Below are positions 1 through 8,283 of a stretch of 25,869 nucleotides of DNA, piece after piece; the stretch's first letter is position 1; each line of letters begins with the position of its first letter. The stretch is taken from positions 1-25,869 of IMG/VR virus record IMGVR_UViG_3300025112_000161; one strand, given 5' to 3'. Both the position numbers and the translations under genes were made by a program. Below the pieces are notes generated by a model. That model was given only the letters and a program-made list of their open reading frames with translations. It searched no databases and was not told the DNA's origin. The stretch comes from a virus.

Positions 1-268
1 TTATTACGTACGAATGGTACTCTGTCATAAAAGGAGGCCACATCTGCCGGACTCATTTTGATAGCCTTGGGGTCATATATAGGGCTCCTAAAGATATAAC
101 ACCCTTGAAATGTAAGGATGAGATTAAATCCACTATCATCAACCAATTCCCTATATTCTTCTACAACTTGTTTATGATATAGTTCTTTAGATCTAGATAG
201 TGGATCTCTATCAATAGAATTTATGAGAAATAAGCAAACAATAATGTATAGAGTATACTATTTTTCAT
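1..268 (-). pseudogene. Partial open frame leaving the left edge; N-terminus apparently disrupted
   Basis: From about base 257 down to base 1 the minus strand has an uninterrupted frame with protein-like composition, containing the stretches DPLSRSKELYHKQVVEEYRE and NLILTFQGCYIFRSPIYDPK. It has no ATG, GTG or TTG start after the in-frame stop near 260. An ATG at 268 opens another frame (MKNSILYTLLFAY) that would join it if one T were restored in the T run near 229-231. Either this is a gene with a one-base deletion or sequencing error, or it is a remnant. No Shine-Dalgarno sequence is visible before 268. The family is not recognised and the rest lies outside the window. Confidence 0.35.
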
Positions 269-281
269 ATCATTTTTTAAT

Positions 282-677
282 TTAAAACTTTTCCATATCC
301 TGCTCTTTTGGAGCTTGCTTTGCCCAATAACCCCAAATAGATTTTGCATTAACAAGTTTATCAGGGCTTATTCCATATCCTCCTTGAGAATCAGAGGACA
401 TCTGTGCAAAATCTTCAATTGAGGAGCCTTCAGAGTCGTCTAAATTAACCTCTTTATTTCCTTCTGTATCAAAAGTAAAACTCATATCCATAATTTCACC
501 ATCAACTTTATATTGTACGTTGATCTTATTCTTACCTTGCTTTACTTTATAATATGGTGATCTAAATGTTGATTTTACTTTTTGTGCAAATTTTGACCAC
601 CCATTGTCGTCTGCTTCATTGATAATTTCTTCAACAATAGCTCTCAATTGTGATCTTTTAATTTTCATCTTTTTCAT
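282..677 (-). CDS. Small protein with capsid-targeting-like leader, paralogue A
   Basis: This 131-residue protein is not recognised by family. It is clearly paralogous to the next gene upstream (828-1208). Both have a basic amphipathic start, then F-(R/K)-x-P-Y-(Y/F)-K-V, a Y-K-(V/I)-D-G-E block, an acidic middle and the same C-terminal E-K-F. The N-terminus M-K-I-K-R-S-Q-L-R-A-I-V-E-E-I-I-N-E ends in I-N-E, which fits the T4 prohead protease consensus (I/L)-x-E. Cleavage there would leave about 110 residues. GGGAG lies 8 bases before the first ATG, so the MKKMKIK start is preferred over the internal ATG. The role is unknown. A packaged internal or injected protein is an inference from the leader only. 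Confidence 0.8.
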   Translation of the reverse strand: MKKMKIKRSQLRAIVEEIINEADDNGWSKFAQKVKSTFRSPYYKVKQGKNKINVQYKVDGEIMDMSFTFDTEGNKEVNLDDSEGSSIEDFAQMSSDSQGGYGISPDKLVNAKSIWGYWAKQAPKEQDMEKF

Positions 678-691
678 TTTCTATTCTCCCT

Positions 692-838
692 TTATTGTTT
701 TATAGATCTTCTAAGTATTTTGAAATACTTTTCCACTGATAAATGCTTCATGATAGCCTTTCTAAGTTCAAAAGAACTATTGGCTATTGTGCTACCTTTT
801 ACTTTACCGACTCCTTCTTTTTTTTTGCTAAAATTTTT
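692..838 (-). pseudogene. Startless gene remnant between the two paralogues
   Basis: The 150 bases between the two paralogous genes hold an open frame from the stop at 839 to a TAA at 692-694. It encodes a protein-like stretch with KVKGSTIANSSFELRKAIMK and a basic C-terminus. It has no proper start; the first in-frame ATG is deep inside (near AIMKH). It is in the +1 frame relative to the 828-1208 gene and overlaps its stop. The pattern K-G-x(6)-F-E followed by a basic helix resembles the downstream half of the fragment at 1236-1383, so both may be remnants of one small-gene family. A +1 frameshift extension of the upstream gene at TTT-TAG-C is possible but unsupported. Confidence 0.4.
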
Positions 839-1208
839 CTAATTCCATCTCGCCTACTACTTCTTTTCCGCTCCACCATTTCCAATAATCTTTTTCTTTC
901 ACAAGATCAGCTGCTGATACTGTACCATCTTTATTAGGCTCTAAATCAAACATATCTTCTACACCAGCTCCTATTGGATCATCAACATCAACTAAACCAT
1001 CAGGTCTTATTAAAAATGTCACCAATTCTTGTACTTCACCGTCAATTTTATAAGTTACAGTGTGTTGTTTACCTTGGCTATTAACTTTAAAATATGGCTT
1101 CTTAAAAGTCTTTTTAATAAGTCCAATTAGTTGTTTAGTTCCGTCCTCATTATCTTCATTTAGTACTTCTCTAATAATACTTTTAATATCTGAACTTCTA
1201 ATTTTCAT
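828..1208 (-). CDS. Small protein with capsid-targeting-like leader, paralogue B
   Basis: This is a 126-residue protein and the tandem paralogue of the 282-677 gene. Shared landmarks are K-K-P-Y-F-K-V, Y-K-I-D-G-E, an acidic mid-section (VDVDDPIGAGVEDMF) and the terminal E-K-F. The leader M-K-I-R-S-S-D-I-K-S-I-I-R-E-V-L-N-E ends in L-N-E followed by an acidic stretch, a good match to the T4-type prohead protease site. GGGAG lies 9 bases before the ATG. The function is not recognised. Tandem duplication with divergence suggests an accessory gene under diversifying selection, for example an injected host-interaction protein, but this is inference. Confidence 0.82.
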   Translation of the reverse strand: MKIRSSDIKSIIREVLNEDNEDGTKQLIGLIKKTFKKPYFKVNSQGKQHTVTYKIDGEVQELVTFLIRPDGLVDVDDPIGAGVEDMFDLEPNKDGTVSAADLVKEKDYWKWWSGKEVVGEMELEKF

Positions 1209-1235
1209 CTTATTTTCTCCCGTTTTGTTTTTTTG

Positions 1236-1383
1236 TTAGTTATACACATTATTATGTGCCTGTTCTAATACTTTAGCAAATTTCTTATGTAATACCATTT
1301 CAAATGCAGGTGTTCCAGAATATCCCTTCCCCTTTTCTCTTTTTACTTACCTTTATATCTAATTCATTGACTTTCACTTTCAT
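1236..1383 (-). pseudogene. Frameshifted small gene sharing its start region with the 628-residue gene
   Basis: The minus strand starts with ATG at 1383 and reads MKVKVNELDIKVSKKRKG, then hits TGA at 1300-1302. Skipping one base in the GGGG run near 1330 opens a second frame, KGYSGTPAFEMVLHKKFAKV..., that ends at TAA 1236-1238. The combined product would be about 48 residues. The first ten residues match the start of the 628-residue protein encoded at 1405-3291, and the DNA around the start is a near-identical repeat. This is either a real one-base frameshift (pseudogene) or a homopolymer sequencing error. The second half resembles the fragment at 692-838. Confidence 0.55.
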
Positions 1384-1386
1384 TCT
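1355..1386. repeat. Duplicated start-region sequence, copy 1 (copy 2 at 3263-3294)
   Basis: Thirty-two bases here match 3263-3294 at 30 positions, including 23 consecutive identical bases. In both copies the repeat covers the start codon and first codons (MKVKVNELDI) of a minus-strand gene. The high nucleotide identity over the leader, with no similarity afterwards, points to recent copying of the leader segment rather than an old gene duplication. Confidence 0.75.
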
Positions 1387-1404
1387 TTCCAGTTTTGTAT
1401 TTTG

Positions 1405-3291
1405 TTAAAATGCTACCATTATTTTAGTATTTCCATTCATTTCGATTCCTAAATAATTTACAAACGCTTCAATACTTTCTTTTGCTGCTTCCTTTATTTT
1501 TGTAACTACTTTCTTGACAACATTCTCGTAAAAGTTTTTAACTAACCCCTTTACTTTGTCAATTAGCTTTTTACCAATAGATTTTAAATTGTTTATTGCA
1601 CCTTTGACATCAAACTCGCTCAATATTTCTAGTTGGCTGTCAACAAGCTGCTTTTCAAACAGTAATTGCTCTTCATTGATTATATCTTTCACATCTTCAC
1701 TTAATAAACGCAAAGAAGAAAATGATGAACGACCAGAGCTCTTAAAACCAACTGTTGTTTTTACATGAGATGCGTAACTACTAGCCCAATCAATATCAAT
1801 TTTCTTAACTGATAAACTACCATCTGTTCCAAATACTAGAATTTTATTTGCAACTGGTAACAATGAACTGTTTAATTTGTTGTTGCCTGAAAATTTGAAA
1901 TTACCTGTAGCAGCTTCATATACTGCCCATGCTTTAAATCGTTCATCTTCGAATATCTTATTAATATCACCCTCTAACCGTTTGTGTGTAATCAATCCAT
2001 CAATTACTCCTGTAATATTCTCTCTCATCTCTTTAAACTTTTCGTTTTTGATATAACCATTGAACCATTTCATAACTGCTGAAGATTTATTAATGGTTAC
2101 ACCTTCTATAAATTTATCCATCCAATTTCCCATTGCAGGAGCAATACCAGCTGAAATCATTTCAGATCTTGCGTGATCCTTATATGCCTTATCTGGATTT
2201 TTCTTGGATTTTGAACCCGGTATATCTGTTATTCTCTTCTTACTAGCTTCTTTCTTTATTTCTTTGTATCTCATTTCGATGTAATCATTAACAACATCAT
2301 TTTTTATTTCTGTTACTGACTGATCGAAATTCATTGAAATGAAATCTTTTTCTATAGATGAAATAACTCCATCCACTACCTTTTTCTTATTTCCCTTTTC
2401 ATATTTTTCATAATATGTAAGAGCTCCCTTAAACATCCCTATTGATTCACCGCCTTTTGCGCTTGCTAATTGTGAACCACCTTTTTTCTTCACTGATATT
2501 TTATTATTTTTTCCGCCAAATATATCAGTTTTGGGAGTGCCATCCGATCCGGGCCAGGTTGTATGAGGTTTATATGAGTCACCACCTGTTTGCCTTAAGA
2601 AACTTCCCATTGACTTAGCTTTTTTTATAACTTTAGAACAAACTTCAGTAAGATGTTCTTCATATGTTTCATATGTATTTGAAACTTCAGCTGCTTTCAT
2701 TGCTTCTTCTCTACTCATACCCATCATCTTATTATATTCAACACATAATCCCATTTCATAAAATGCTGCATCTCTTGGAACACCAGTGCTACCTCCTCCA
2801 CCTCCAGACGATAATTTCAAATTAATAATTTTACCATCCTTCGTCATATGTAAACCATAATACTGACCTGATATTTTGCCTTGTTTATCATTTTTTAATT
2901 GTACTTTTGTTCCCGGAGGAACTGCTTTTACACTAATACCTAGTAATTGTGAAACTTTTTTTGCTATTTCTTCTGGATCTTTTCCTCCTAGATCTGCTAA
3001 ACGATTATCACCTTTCATTTGTCCTAGTGATAATTTGCTTCCTAGCTTTGAGACAATTAAATCTCTAACTTCTTTTTCATAATTTGCTTCATGAAGTTTT
3101 TTTGTATTATTTTGTTCAGCTCCTATCATTTGTAACATTGTTCCATTCTTTAAAGAGCACGCTACTACTTTACCTTCTGGGTTCTTGAAAAAACCAAACC
3201 CTATATATTCTAACTTAAGTTTCATTGCTTTCTGATATGAATAATCAGATTCTCTGATATCAATATCTAGCTCATTGACTTTCACTTTCAT
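1405..3291 (-). CDS. 628-residue unassigned protein with possible PD-(D/E)XK-like motif and multiple leader-like sites
   Basis: This large protein is not confidently assigned. The N-terminus MKVKVNELDIDIRE ends in I-R-E and could be a protease-cleaved leader. Residues 163-167 are five glycines in a linker. At 251-275 is G-T-P-K-T-D256-I-F then K-I-S-V-K268-K-K-G-G-S-Q, a D...(S)-x-K arrangement reminiscent of PD-(D/E)XK nucleases, with possible acidic partner E179 in a preceding helix. The C-terminal 100 residues hold LLSE, DIINE and ILSE, again like prohead protease sites, before a strongly basic amphipathic helix region. It overlaps the upstream gene by 20 bases, with GGAG very close to the ATG. 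A virion-packaged nuclease is one reading; an ordinary structural protein is another. Confidence 0.75.
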   Translation of the reverse strand: MKVKVNELDIDIRESDYSYQKAMKLKLEYIGFGFFKNPEGKVVACSLKNGTMLQMIGAEQNNTKKLHEANYEKEVRDLIVSKLGSKLSLGQMKGDNRLADLGGKDPEEIAKKVSQLLGISVKAVPPGTKVQLKNDKQGKISGQYYGLHMTKDGKIINLKLSSGGGGGSTGVPRDAAFYEMGLCVEYNKMMGMSREEAMKAAEVSNTYETYEEHLTEVCSKVIKKAKSMGSFLRQTGGDSYKPHTTWPGSDGTPKTDIFGGKNNKISVKKKGGSQLASAKGGESIGMFKGALTYYEKYEKGNKKKVVDGVISSIEKDFISMNFDQSVTEIKNDVVNDYIEMRYKEIKKEASKKRITDIPGSKSKKNPDKAYKDHARSEMISAGIAPAMGNWMDKFIEGVTINKSSAVMKWFNGYIKNEKFKEMRENITGVIDGLITHKRLEGDINKIFEDERFKAWAVYEAATGNFKFSGNNKLNSSLLPVANKILVFGTDGSLSVKKIDIDWASSYASHVKTTVGFKSSGRSSFSSLRLLSEDVKDIINEEQLLFEKQLVDSQLEILSEFDVKGAINNLKSIGKKLIDKVKGLVKNFYENVVKKVVTKIKEAAKESIEAFVNYLGIEMNGNTKIMVAF

Positions 3292-3294
3292 TCT
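3263..3294. repeat. Duplicated start-region sequence, copy 2 (copy 1 at 1355-1386)
   Basis: This partner of the repeat at 1355-1386 covers the ATG and first codons of the 628-residue gene. It differs from copy 1 at two adjacent positions (gc versus at). Confidence 0.75.
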
Positions 3295-4024
3295 CCATAT
3301 AATAACTCTTCATTACATTTTTAAGGTCATCAAATTCTTCAATTGCCTTTTCCTCACTAATATTATGAGTACTGGTTACTTTCTCAACATATTCTTTTTT
3401 CATTTCCTCAACTCTATCATTATCTACATATGTTATAACTTCTTTAGGTTGATTCAAATTATCAAACAATTCCTCATAAAATTCATCACCTAAAGAGTTA
3501 GCAAAGAATTCAGCCTCAGCCACGGGATCATCTTGTGGATTAAACTCTTCATCATTTAAAATTGGCTTATTATCATCATCATTTAATATTCCTTCAATAT
3601 GAGCATTCAATTCATCAACAATTTTTCTAATCAATCTCTCTTGATTTTTCTTATTCTTTACAACCCATTCTTCATACTGATCCTTTTCTCCATTAAATGT
3701 TTCAAAATCGTGAACTTTCAAATATATTGAACCATCTGAAGTACTCCTTATTTTATTGTTAATATAATCCAAAATTTTATTCTTAACATCAATAAATTTA
3801 GATTCATCATGATTATACATATTTCTTAATTCTAAAACAGATTCATTAAATGCCCACATGTATATATTGCGTATTTTTTTTAGTATATCATATTTTGAAT
3901 ATTCAACCTCTTTAGCATTTTTAGGCTCATATCTACGATTATCATCATCTCTATATTGTCCTATATATTCTTTAAACTTTGGGACAAGCTCTTTTTTATT
4001 AAATTTAAATTCAGTCTCTATCAT
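3272..4024 (-). CDS. Acidic 250-residue protein of unknown function
   Basis: No family is recognised. The protein is charged and predicted mostly helical. It has a central acidic, Asp/Asn-rich stretch (around ILNDDDNKPILNDEEFNPQD) and an acidic C-terminus ending in ENESESQ. There is no signal peptide or membrane segment. The start ATG overlaps the stop of the polymerase-like gene (ATGA) and its end overlaps the next start by 20 bases, so the three genes from 5364 down to 1405 look translationally coupled. By context it could be a partner of the polymerase-like protein or of the 628-residue protein; nothing in the sequence decides between them. Confidence 0.75.
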   Translation of the reverse strand: MIETEFKFNKKELVPKFKEYIGQYRDDDNRRYEPKNAKEVEYSKYDILKKIRNIYMWAFNESVLELRNMYNHDESKFIDVKNKILDYINNKIRSTSDGSIYLKVHDFETFNGEKDQYEEWVVKNKKNQERLIRKIVDELNAHIEGILNDDDNKPILNDEEFNPQDDPVAEAEFFANSLGDEFYEELFDNLNQPKEVITYVDNDRVEEMKKEYVEKVTSTHNISEEKAIEEFDDLKNVMKSYYMENESESQ

Positions 4025-5364
4025 GATTTCAACTCCCTATATGTCAAACCAAATTTGGTAGTAAAATAATATTTGACATTGAATTCTTTTAGTTTCATAG
4101 CAAATGTAGAAATTATTTTCATTAATGAATCTAATTCATTTCTATCTACATCCAAAATTATTTCATCATATACTGTAGCTATAATATGTGATTGTAATTT
4201 ATTCTCAAATAACTCATCCATTATATTCTTTACATTTTCTGTCATCATCATTGTCGAATGATTCTGGATCATGTTGTTAACGGACTTGGTATAAGCAGAT
4301 TCTTTGTCTTGGTATTTTATTTGTTTACCATAGCCTGTAGTAATAGATAGATTTTTTATGGCTTCATTTCTAAATGACTTTATATATGTTTTCAGTTTAG
4401 GATAATGACTTATCATTGTGTCTATTATCGTCTTGTCATATTTCGAAGAACCATACATCCATTTAATAATATTGAATTTTACATTGCTTCTGGTTTCACC
4501 TTTTATTTTGTCAAGGATGGTTTGATATATATCCTTTTCACTAGAGTGTATATCAGCTGTTGACAGTAGAACTTTCAATTCATAGCATTTAAAGTCCAGA
4601 GATAGTAGCAGACCATTTGCAAATTTACTCTTTATTGCATCGCCATATTTTGATTGGAATGGATGAAATTTAGAAACCAATCTACCAGTACTACTTTTAT
4701 TGAGATCATATTCTATATTTGCCAATGGTGCTTGGTCGTCATAGTCAATGAAATATTTCTTTACATTGTCATAACCTACTTTGTGCAAGTTTTTATTATC
4801 AATCCCAATTCCCATGTTCTCAATATAAGCATAATAGGGAGTGATAGTATGATTCATGTCTGTAAAATCATTGGTCGGATTATTTTTGTGTTTAACAATA
4901 AACTCAATGTCTTTTACTAAGCTACTGTTTAACACCTTTTTATCTAATACTTGCCAAATTGGGTTTTCTAAATTTGTTGACTCTCTATAAAATGATACAG
5001 CAGGCGGATACGAATCATATAGATCCGATATGGATGTGTAATCACTTAATAATTTAACATCAACAATATTTACTGGAAGATGGTTTAATTCAAAATTACT
5101 ATTAACATTATACAGATACTTTATAAATTGCTTGAAATCAATCATTGCAATTTCAGCACCTGATTGTCTCAGTATCAAAACAAATTCTTTGATGAATGAG
5201 ATCTCACTATAAATATTACTGGAAATGTAAATGGTATCATTTTCTAATACAGCAATGGAAATTAACTTATTAAAAGAATTATTAAGCTTATAAGCTATAG
5301 CTATATTATTAAATTTATTGATTACATTTAGAATAGTACTTAATTCAACAATTTCTATATTCAA
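4021..5364 (-). CDS. Compact family A DNA polymerase-like protein
   Basis: This 447-residue protein has the family A (Pol I) palm motifs in order. They are T226-G-R228-L; motif A S-L-D257-F-K-C-Y-E262-L; motif B R292-x3-K296-x7-Y304-G305 with E. coli Pol I spacing; N363-x3-Q367; and motif C V-Y-D400-E401, with Y where H is usual. The motif B position equivalent to E. coli F762 is I300. Residues 60-110 look like a degenerate 3'-5' exonuclease domain lacking clear catalytic acids. P-Y-Y-A-Y-I-E-N-M-G-I-G-I-D (about 176-189) is the usual thumb start, but the thumb is very short. The start codon is TTG, with AAGAGG seven bases upstream. It probably acts in phage DNA synthesis or repair. T4-like phages normally use a family B polymerase, so its presence here is notable. 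Confidence 0.82.
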   Translation of the reverse strand: MNIEIVELSTILNVINKFNNIAIAYKLNNSFNKLISIAVLENDTIYISSNIYSEISFIKEFVLILRQSGAEIAMIDFKQFIKYLYNVNSNFELNHLPVNIVDVKLLSDYTSISDLYDSYPPAVSFYRESTNLENPIWQVLDKKVLNSSLVKDIEFIVKHKNNPTNDFTDMNHTITPYYAYIENMGIGIDNKNLHKVGYDNVKKYFIDYDDQAPLANIEYDLNKSSTGRLVSKFHPFQSKYGDAIKSKFANGLLLSLDFKCYELKVLLSTADIHSSEKDIYQTILDKIKGETRSNVKFNIIKWMYGSSKYDKTIIDTMISHYPKLKTYIKSFRNEAIKNLSITTGYGKQIKYQDKESAYTKSVNNMIQNHSTMMMTENVKNIMDELFENKLQSHIIATVYDEIILDVDRNELDSLMKIISTFAMKLKEFNVKYYFTTKFGLTYRELKS

Positions 5365-5436
5365 TTTAAAACCTCTTAATAATTTAATATAATCTATTGT
5401 CTATTGGATAACCTATCTATTCTTATTAAGCAATCA

Positions 5437-6606
5437 TCAACCTATTTGTAAACTATTCTGTAAAGATAAGGAGGGTATAGTTCCTAAATAATTTAACATG
5501 AATTCAGTTCCAGATAGTGCTCTATTGAATATTCTGGTCAGACCAACCATTCCAGTTATGCCTGAATTAGATAAATCTAAGTCTTTACCTATCACTAATC
5601 TACCATTTGAAAGCATATTAGGGAATGTAGAAATTGTATTTGTATAAGCAGCACTATTTCCATTGATATAAATATATGCCCCAGACAAATCATTTGAGCC
5701 TGTAAGAACTGTAGCGCCAATATGATACCACTCACCAGTATGTAAGAATCCAGCAGTTAAAGTACTAGTTCCAACCTTTAATTGTAATGTTCCAGATATT
5801 TCTTTAAGAGACATGACCTCAGTAGTTCCAGAACCAACAGACATAATATTAGTAGTTCCAGTTGTTGATAGTTTAATATGTGTCATCATTGAAAAACCAC
5901 CGGCAGTTGTAGCATGAAATCTACCTGAACTTAAACTCTCTATCCAAGATTTGCCATCTAATCTAAAACCACCTTCACAAGGTGAATATGTAAAACCACT
6001 AATAGTAGAAATTGTACCATCACCAGAAGCAACACCTTTGATATTTGCACTAATACTATTTCCAGATCTATCTTCTATACCTGTAAGCTGAGAGTTTAAT
6101 TCTTCCCTATTGTATGTGTATAATAATATTTGGCTTTTGCCAGTAGTGCCGTCTGGTGGTGTTTGATCCGGTCCTGGCCTATAACCTGCACCTAAATAGT
6201 TTAGGTTATTATTAATTTTTGTAAGTCCTGAAAGAGATATATCACCTGTGAATATTCCAGTATCATTTACAATAACATCAACTCTGTTTCCATTAGTAAG
6301 AACTGTTGAAATTACATATTCAACGTTTGAAGCAGTACTAGTATTATTATCAGCTGTTGTTGATTCGGGATATATTGATTTTGTTCCCGTTGCAGATTGT
6401 AGTCCTCCGGAACTTCCATAAACAACTGCCAATACTCCTGAAGCGGCTTCCCTTAAATTAGACTCTCTTAATCTCACTACGGATAAAAATTCACCACCTG
6501 TTAATGCTCTATTATTACTGAGTACAAATATAGGCTGTTCGTTAAAATATCCTTTATTTGTATTGAAACGTACTGTATGTTGTATAATAAAATTGTCTGT
6601 TAACAT
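5437..6606 (-). CDS. Virion structural protein with C-terminal LamG/concanavalin-like domain
   Basis: This 389-residue beta-rich, Ser/Thr/Gly-rich protein is probably a tail fibre or baseplate-rim adhesin. Residues 1-200 are an unassigned structural segment. Residues about 205-375 form a LamG-type jelly roll: a starting GGFRLDGKSWIE strand, a GEWYHIGATV strand (W293, H295), YIYINGNSAAY, RLVIGKDL, then GLTRIFNRALSGTEF. It follows the 6617-8107 gene closely, with AAAGGA straddling that gene's stop codon. LamG folds in phage tails commonly bind surface glycans, so host attachment is the likely role. It is the last structural gene before the polymerase-like gene. Confidence 0.8.
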   Translation of the reverse strand: MLTDNFIIQHTVRFNTNKGYFNEQPIFVLSNNRALTGGEFLSVVRLRESNLREAASGVLAVVYGSSGGLQSATGTKSIYPESTTADNNTSTASNVEYVISTVLTNGNRVDVIVNDTGIFTGDISLSGLTKINNNLNYLGAGYRPGPDQTPPDGTTGKSQILLYTYNREELNSQLTGIEDRSGNSISANIKGVASGDGTISTISGFTYSPCEGGFRLDGKSWIESLSSGRFHATTAGGFSMMTHIKLSTTGTTNIMSVGSGTTEVMSLKEISGTLQLKVGTSTLTAGFLHTGEWYHIGATVLTGSNDLSGAYIYINGNSAAYTNTISTFPNMLSNGRLVIGKDLDLSNSGITGMVGLTRIFNRALSGTEFMLNYLGTIPSLSLQNSLQIG

Positions 6607-6616
6607 ATTTTGTCCT

Positions 6617-8107
6617 TTAGTCTATTACTGGCCAAACCACTTGACTGGATTTTCTTATTCTACTTGGTCCAATAAATGTAGCAGGATAATCACCTTCTAT
6701 AACTTGTAATCCGTCAATTTGAATTAATGATTCGGATAATGTAAGTACTTCAATTCTACCTGTTGCAGTTCCTGCAACTGTATTTCTTATAATTATAGGT
6801 TTCCAAGTATTAAGATTTGAGTGGGCTGTTATTGAAGTTAATGTATCACCTAATTTAAAGTTAACTTGTGCCGATGATGAGCCTGATACAACTCTATATC
6901 TAAATGAACATGTATAAGTATTATTGACAAATAGTAAAGCTGAGTTTGATATATCTTGATATGCTCCCTTATTGATAGCATTAGTATTTATCTTAACTCC
7001 AGATGCACCATAGAAAATATTGTTATCATCAACAGTAACAACAACACTAGCCCCAGTTGCAATCCAACTATTATTGACTTCATTGATAAGATTTTCAGAA
7101 CCCGAATCAAATTTAATTTTACCATCCCCGGGATCCGAAATAGTTAGACCTCCATGATCAAGTGAACCACCAAGTATGTTTTTTAAATCTCCAGATGCAG
7201 ATACTCCACTTACTATAGTTGTTTCAGACGAAATGATATCAGAACCTTTAAAACCTGAAGGAGTACCAATATGTCCATTTACTGTACTATCTATAATTGA
7301 ACCCGATACACTTGAAAATAACTGAATAGCAGATACTGTATCGAATTTCCACCAAGCAGCTAATGTATCTGCTGATGGTTGAAATTCATTTAATATAGCT
7401 ATATCTTCAGGAGCAGAATCAATTCCAGTTACCCCACCTAATTTTCCAATTGCCGAAGCAGAACCTGTTGCTATCCATAATCTTAATTCATCAAGTCTAC
7501 CACCAAATGACACACCTCTTGCACCTAATGGAGTTACAGATGCAACATCAGTCAATGAGCTAATAGTTTGACTACTAACACCAGCCGTTGCAGTATCAAT
7601 ATATATCCTCATCTCTTGAGCACCACTTGCATATTCACACCATATGTGATGCCAACTAGTTGTATCAATACTGGTATCTGATGTCAAAGAATATTCAGTT
7701 GCAAGTTCACCGTGGTGAATTCTAAATTCTACATATTTTTTATTATCAGAACTCAATACAATACTACTTGAATATATTCCATCAAATCCAGATACCATTG
7801 CACTTTCTGATCTCATTATAGAAGCATCAAACCAAGTCAACCTTTGCGATGCTGTGGCCACATCATTTTTAATAAAACCATCAAAGGCTATATTTTCGGC
7901 AGAGGCGCCAGAGGTACCAATATTTTGAACTAATATAATATTATTAAAACGTACACTATCGTCAATTCCATCAAAAGGTATTGCCTGACTTGAATTAGGC
8001 CCGGCAGTATCTGTTGTTAGGTCAATTGTTTCAGGATCTTCTATTAACCTATTAAACAGTGTTTGGAAATTACCTGTTGCACTCGCCTCAATAAATTTAA
8101 ATGACAT
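6617..8107 (-). CDS. Virion structural protein: LamG domain plus carbohydrate-binding-like C-terminus
   Basis: In this 496-residue protein, residues about 40-260 look like LamG: PFDGIDDSVRF, SWHHIWCEY (H153, H154 region), MRIYIDTATAGV, GGRLDELRLWI, and the typical AAWWKFD strand near 250-256. Residues about 330-480 resemble a second beta sandwich of carbohydrate-binding-module type: NLINEVNNSWIATGASVVVT, GAYQDIS, YTCSFRYRVVSGSSS, ending ESLIQIDGLQVIEGDYPATF. It is likely a receptor-binding or decoration protein of the tail. The preceding 176-base gap separates it from the other structural genes. AAAAGGA lies before the ATG. Confidence 0.8.
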   Translation of the reverse strand: MSFKFIEASATGNFQTLFNRLIEDPETIDLTTDTAGPNSSQAIPFDGIDDSVRFNNIILVQNIGTSGASAENIAFDGFIKNDVATASQRLTWFDASIMRSESAMVSGFDGIYSSSIVLSSDNKKYVEFRIHHGELATEYSLTSDTSIDTTSWHHIWCEYASGAQEMRIYIDTATAGVSSQTISSLTDVASVTPLGARGVSFGGRLDELRLWIATGSASAIGKLGGVTGIDSAPEDIAILNEFQPSADTLAAWWKFDTVSAIQLFSSVSGSIIDSTVNGHIGTPSGFKGSDIISSETTIVSGVSASGDLKNILGGSLDHGGLTISDPGDGKIKFDSGSENLINEVNNSWIATGASVVVTVDDNNIFYGASGVKINTNAINKGAYQDISNSALLFVNNTYTCSFRYRVVSGSSSAQVNFKLGDTLTSITAHSNLNTWKPIIIRNTVAGTATGRIEVLTLSESLIQIDGLQVIEGDYPATFIGPSRIRKSSQVVWPVID

Positions 8108-8283
8108 ATTAATCTATCCTTTTATTTACACTGTGCTATTTTTGGGTTTGCTCTTTTGATGAAAAAAAAGTGTTTTAGTATAAACATTTCTCGGCCTTAA
8201 AAAATAATTTTCTCGTAGAACCTACTATATTATAAATTGTATATATATCCTAACGTTTGACATATTTTAAAAATTTTCACAGA
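8108..8283 (-). other. 176-base AT-rich gap between structural genes
   Basis: This is the longest gap inside the structural cluster. Apart from the Shine-Dalgarno sequence for the 6617-8107 gene and the weak terminator-like hairpin listed separately, I see no open frame with coding character. A TATAAT hexamer on the minus strand at 8229-8234 has no good -35 partner and lies upstream of the hairpin, so I do not call it a promoter. Confidence 0.5.
8162..8186 (-). terminator. Weak AT-rich hairpin followed by a T run
   Basis: On the minus strand TGTTT (8182-8186) can pair with AAACA (8171-8175) and is followed within a base or two by eight Ts (8162-8169). The stem is short and AT-only except for one G-C pair, so termination efficiency is doubtful. 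The position after the 8284-9102 gene and before 6617-8107 is sensible. Confidence 0.25.

Noticed and set aside
2785-2820. Poly-glycine linker in the 628-residue protein as a repeat element
   Set aside because: It is a short codon-level run encoding a flexible linker and not a DNA repeat of wider interest.
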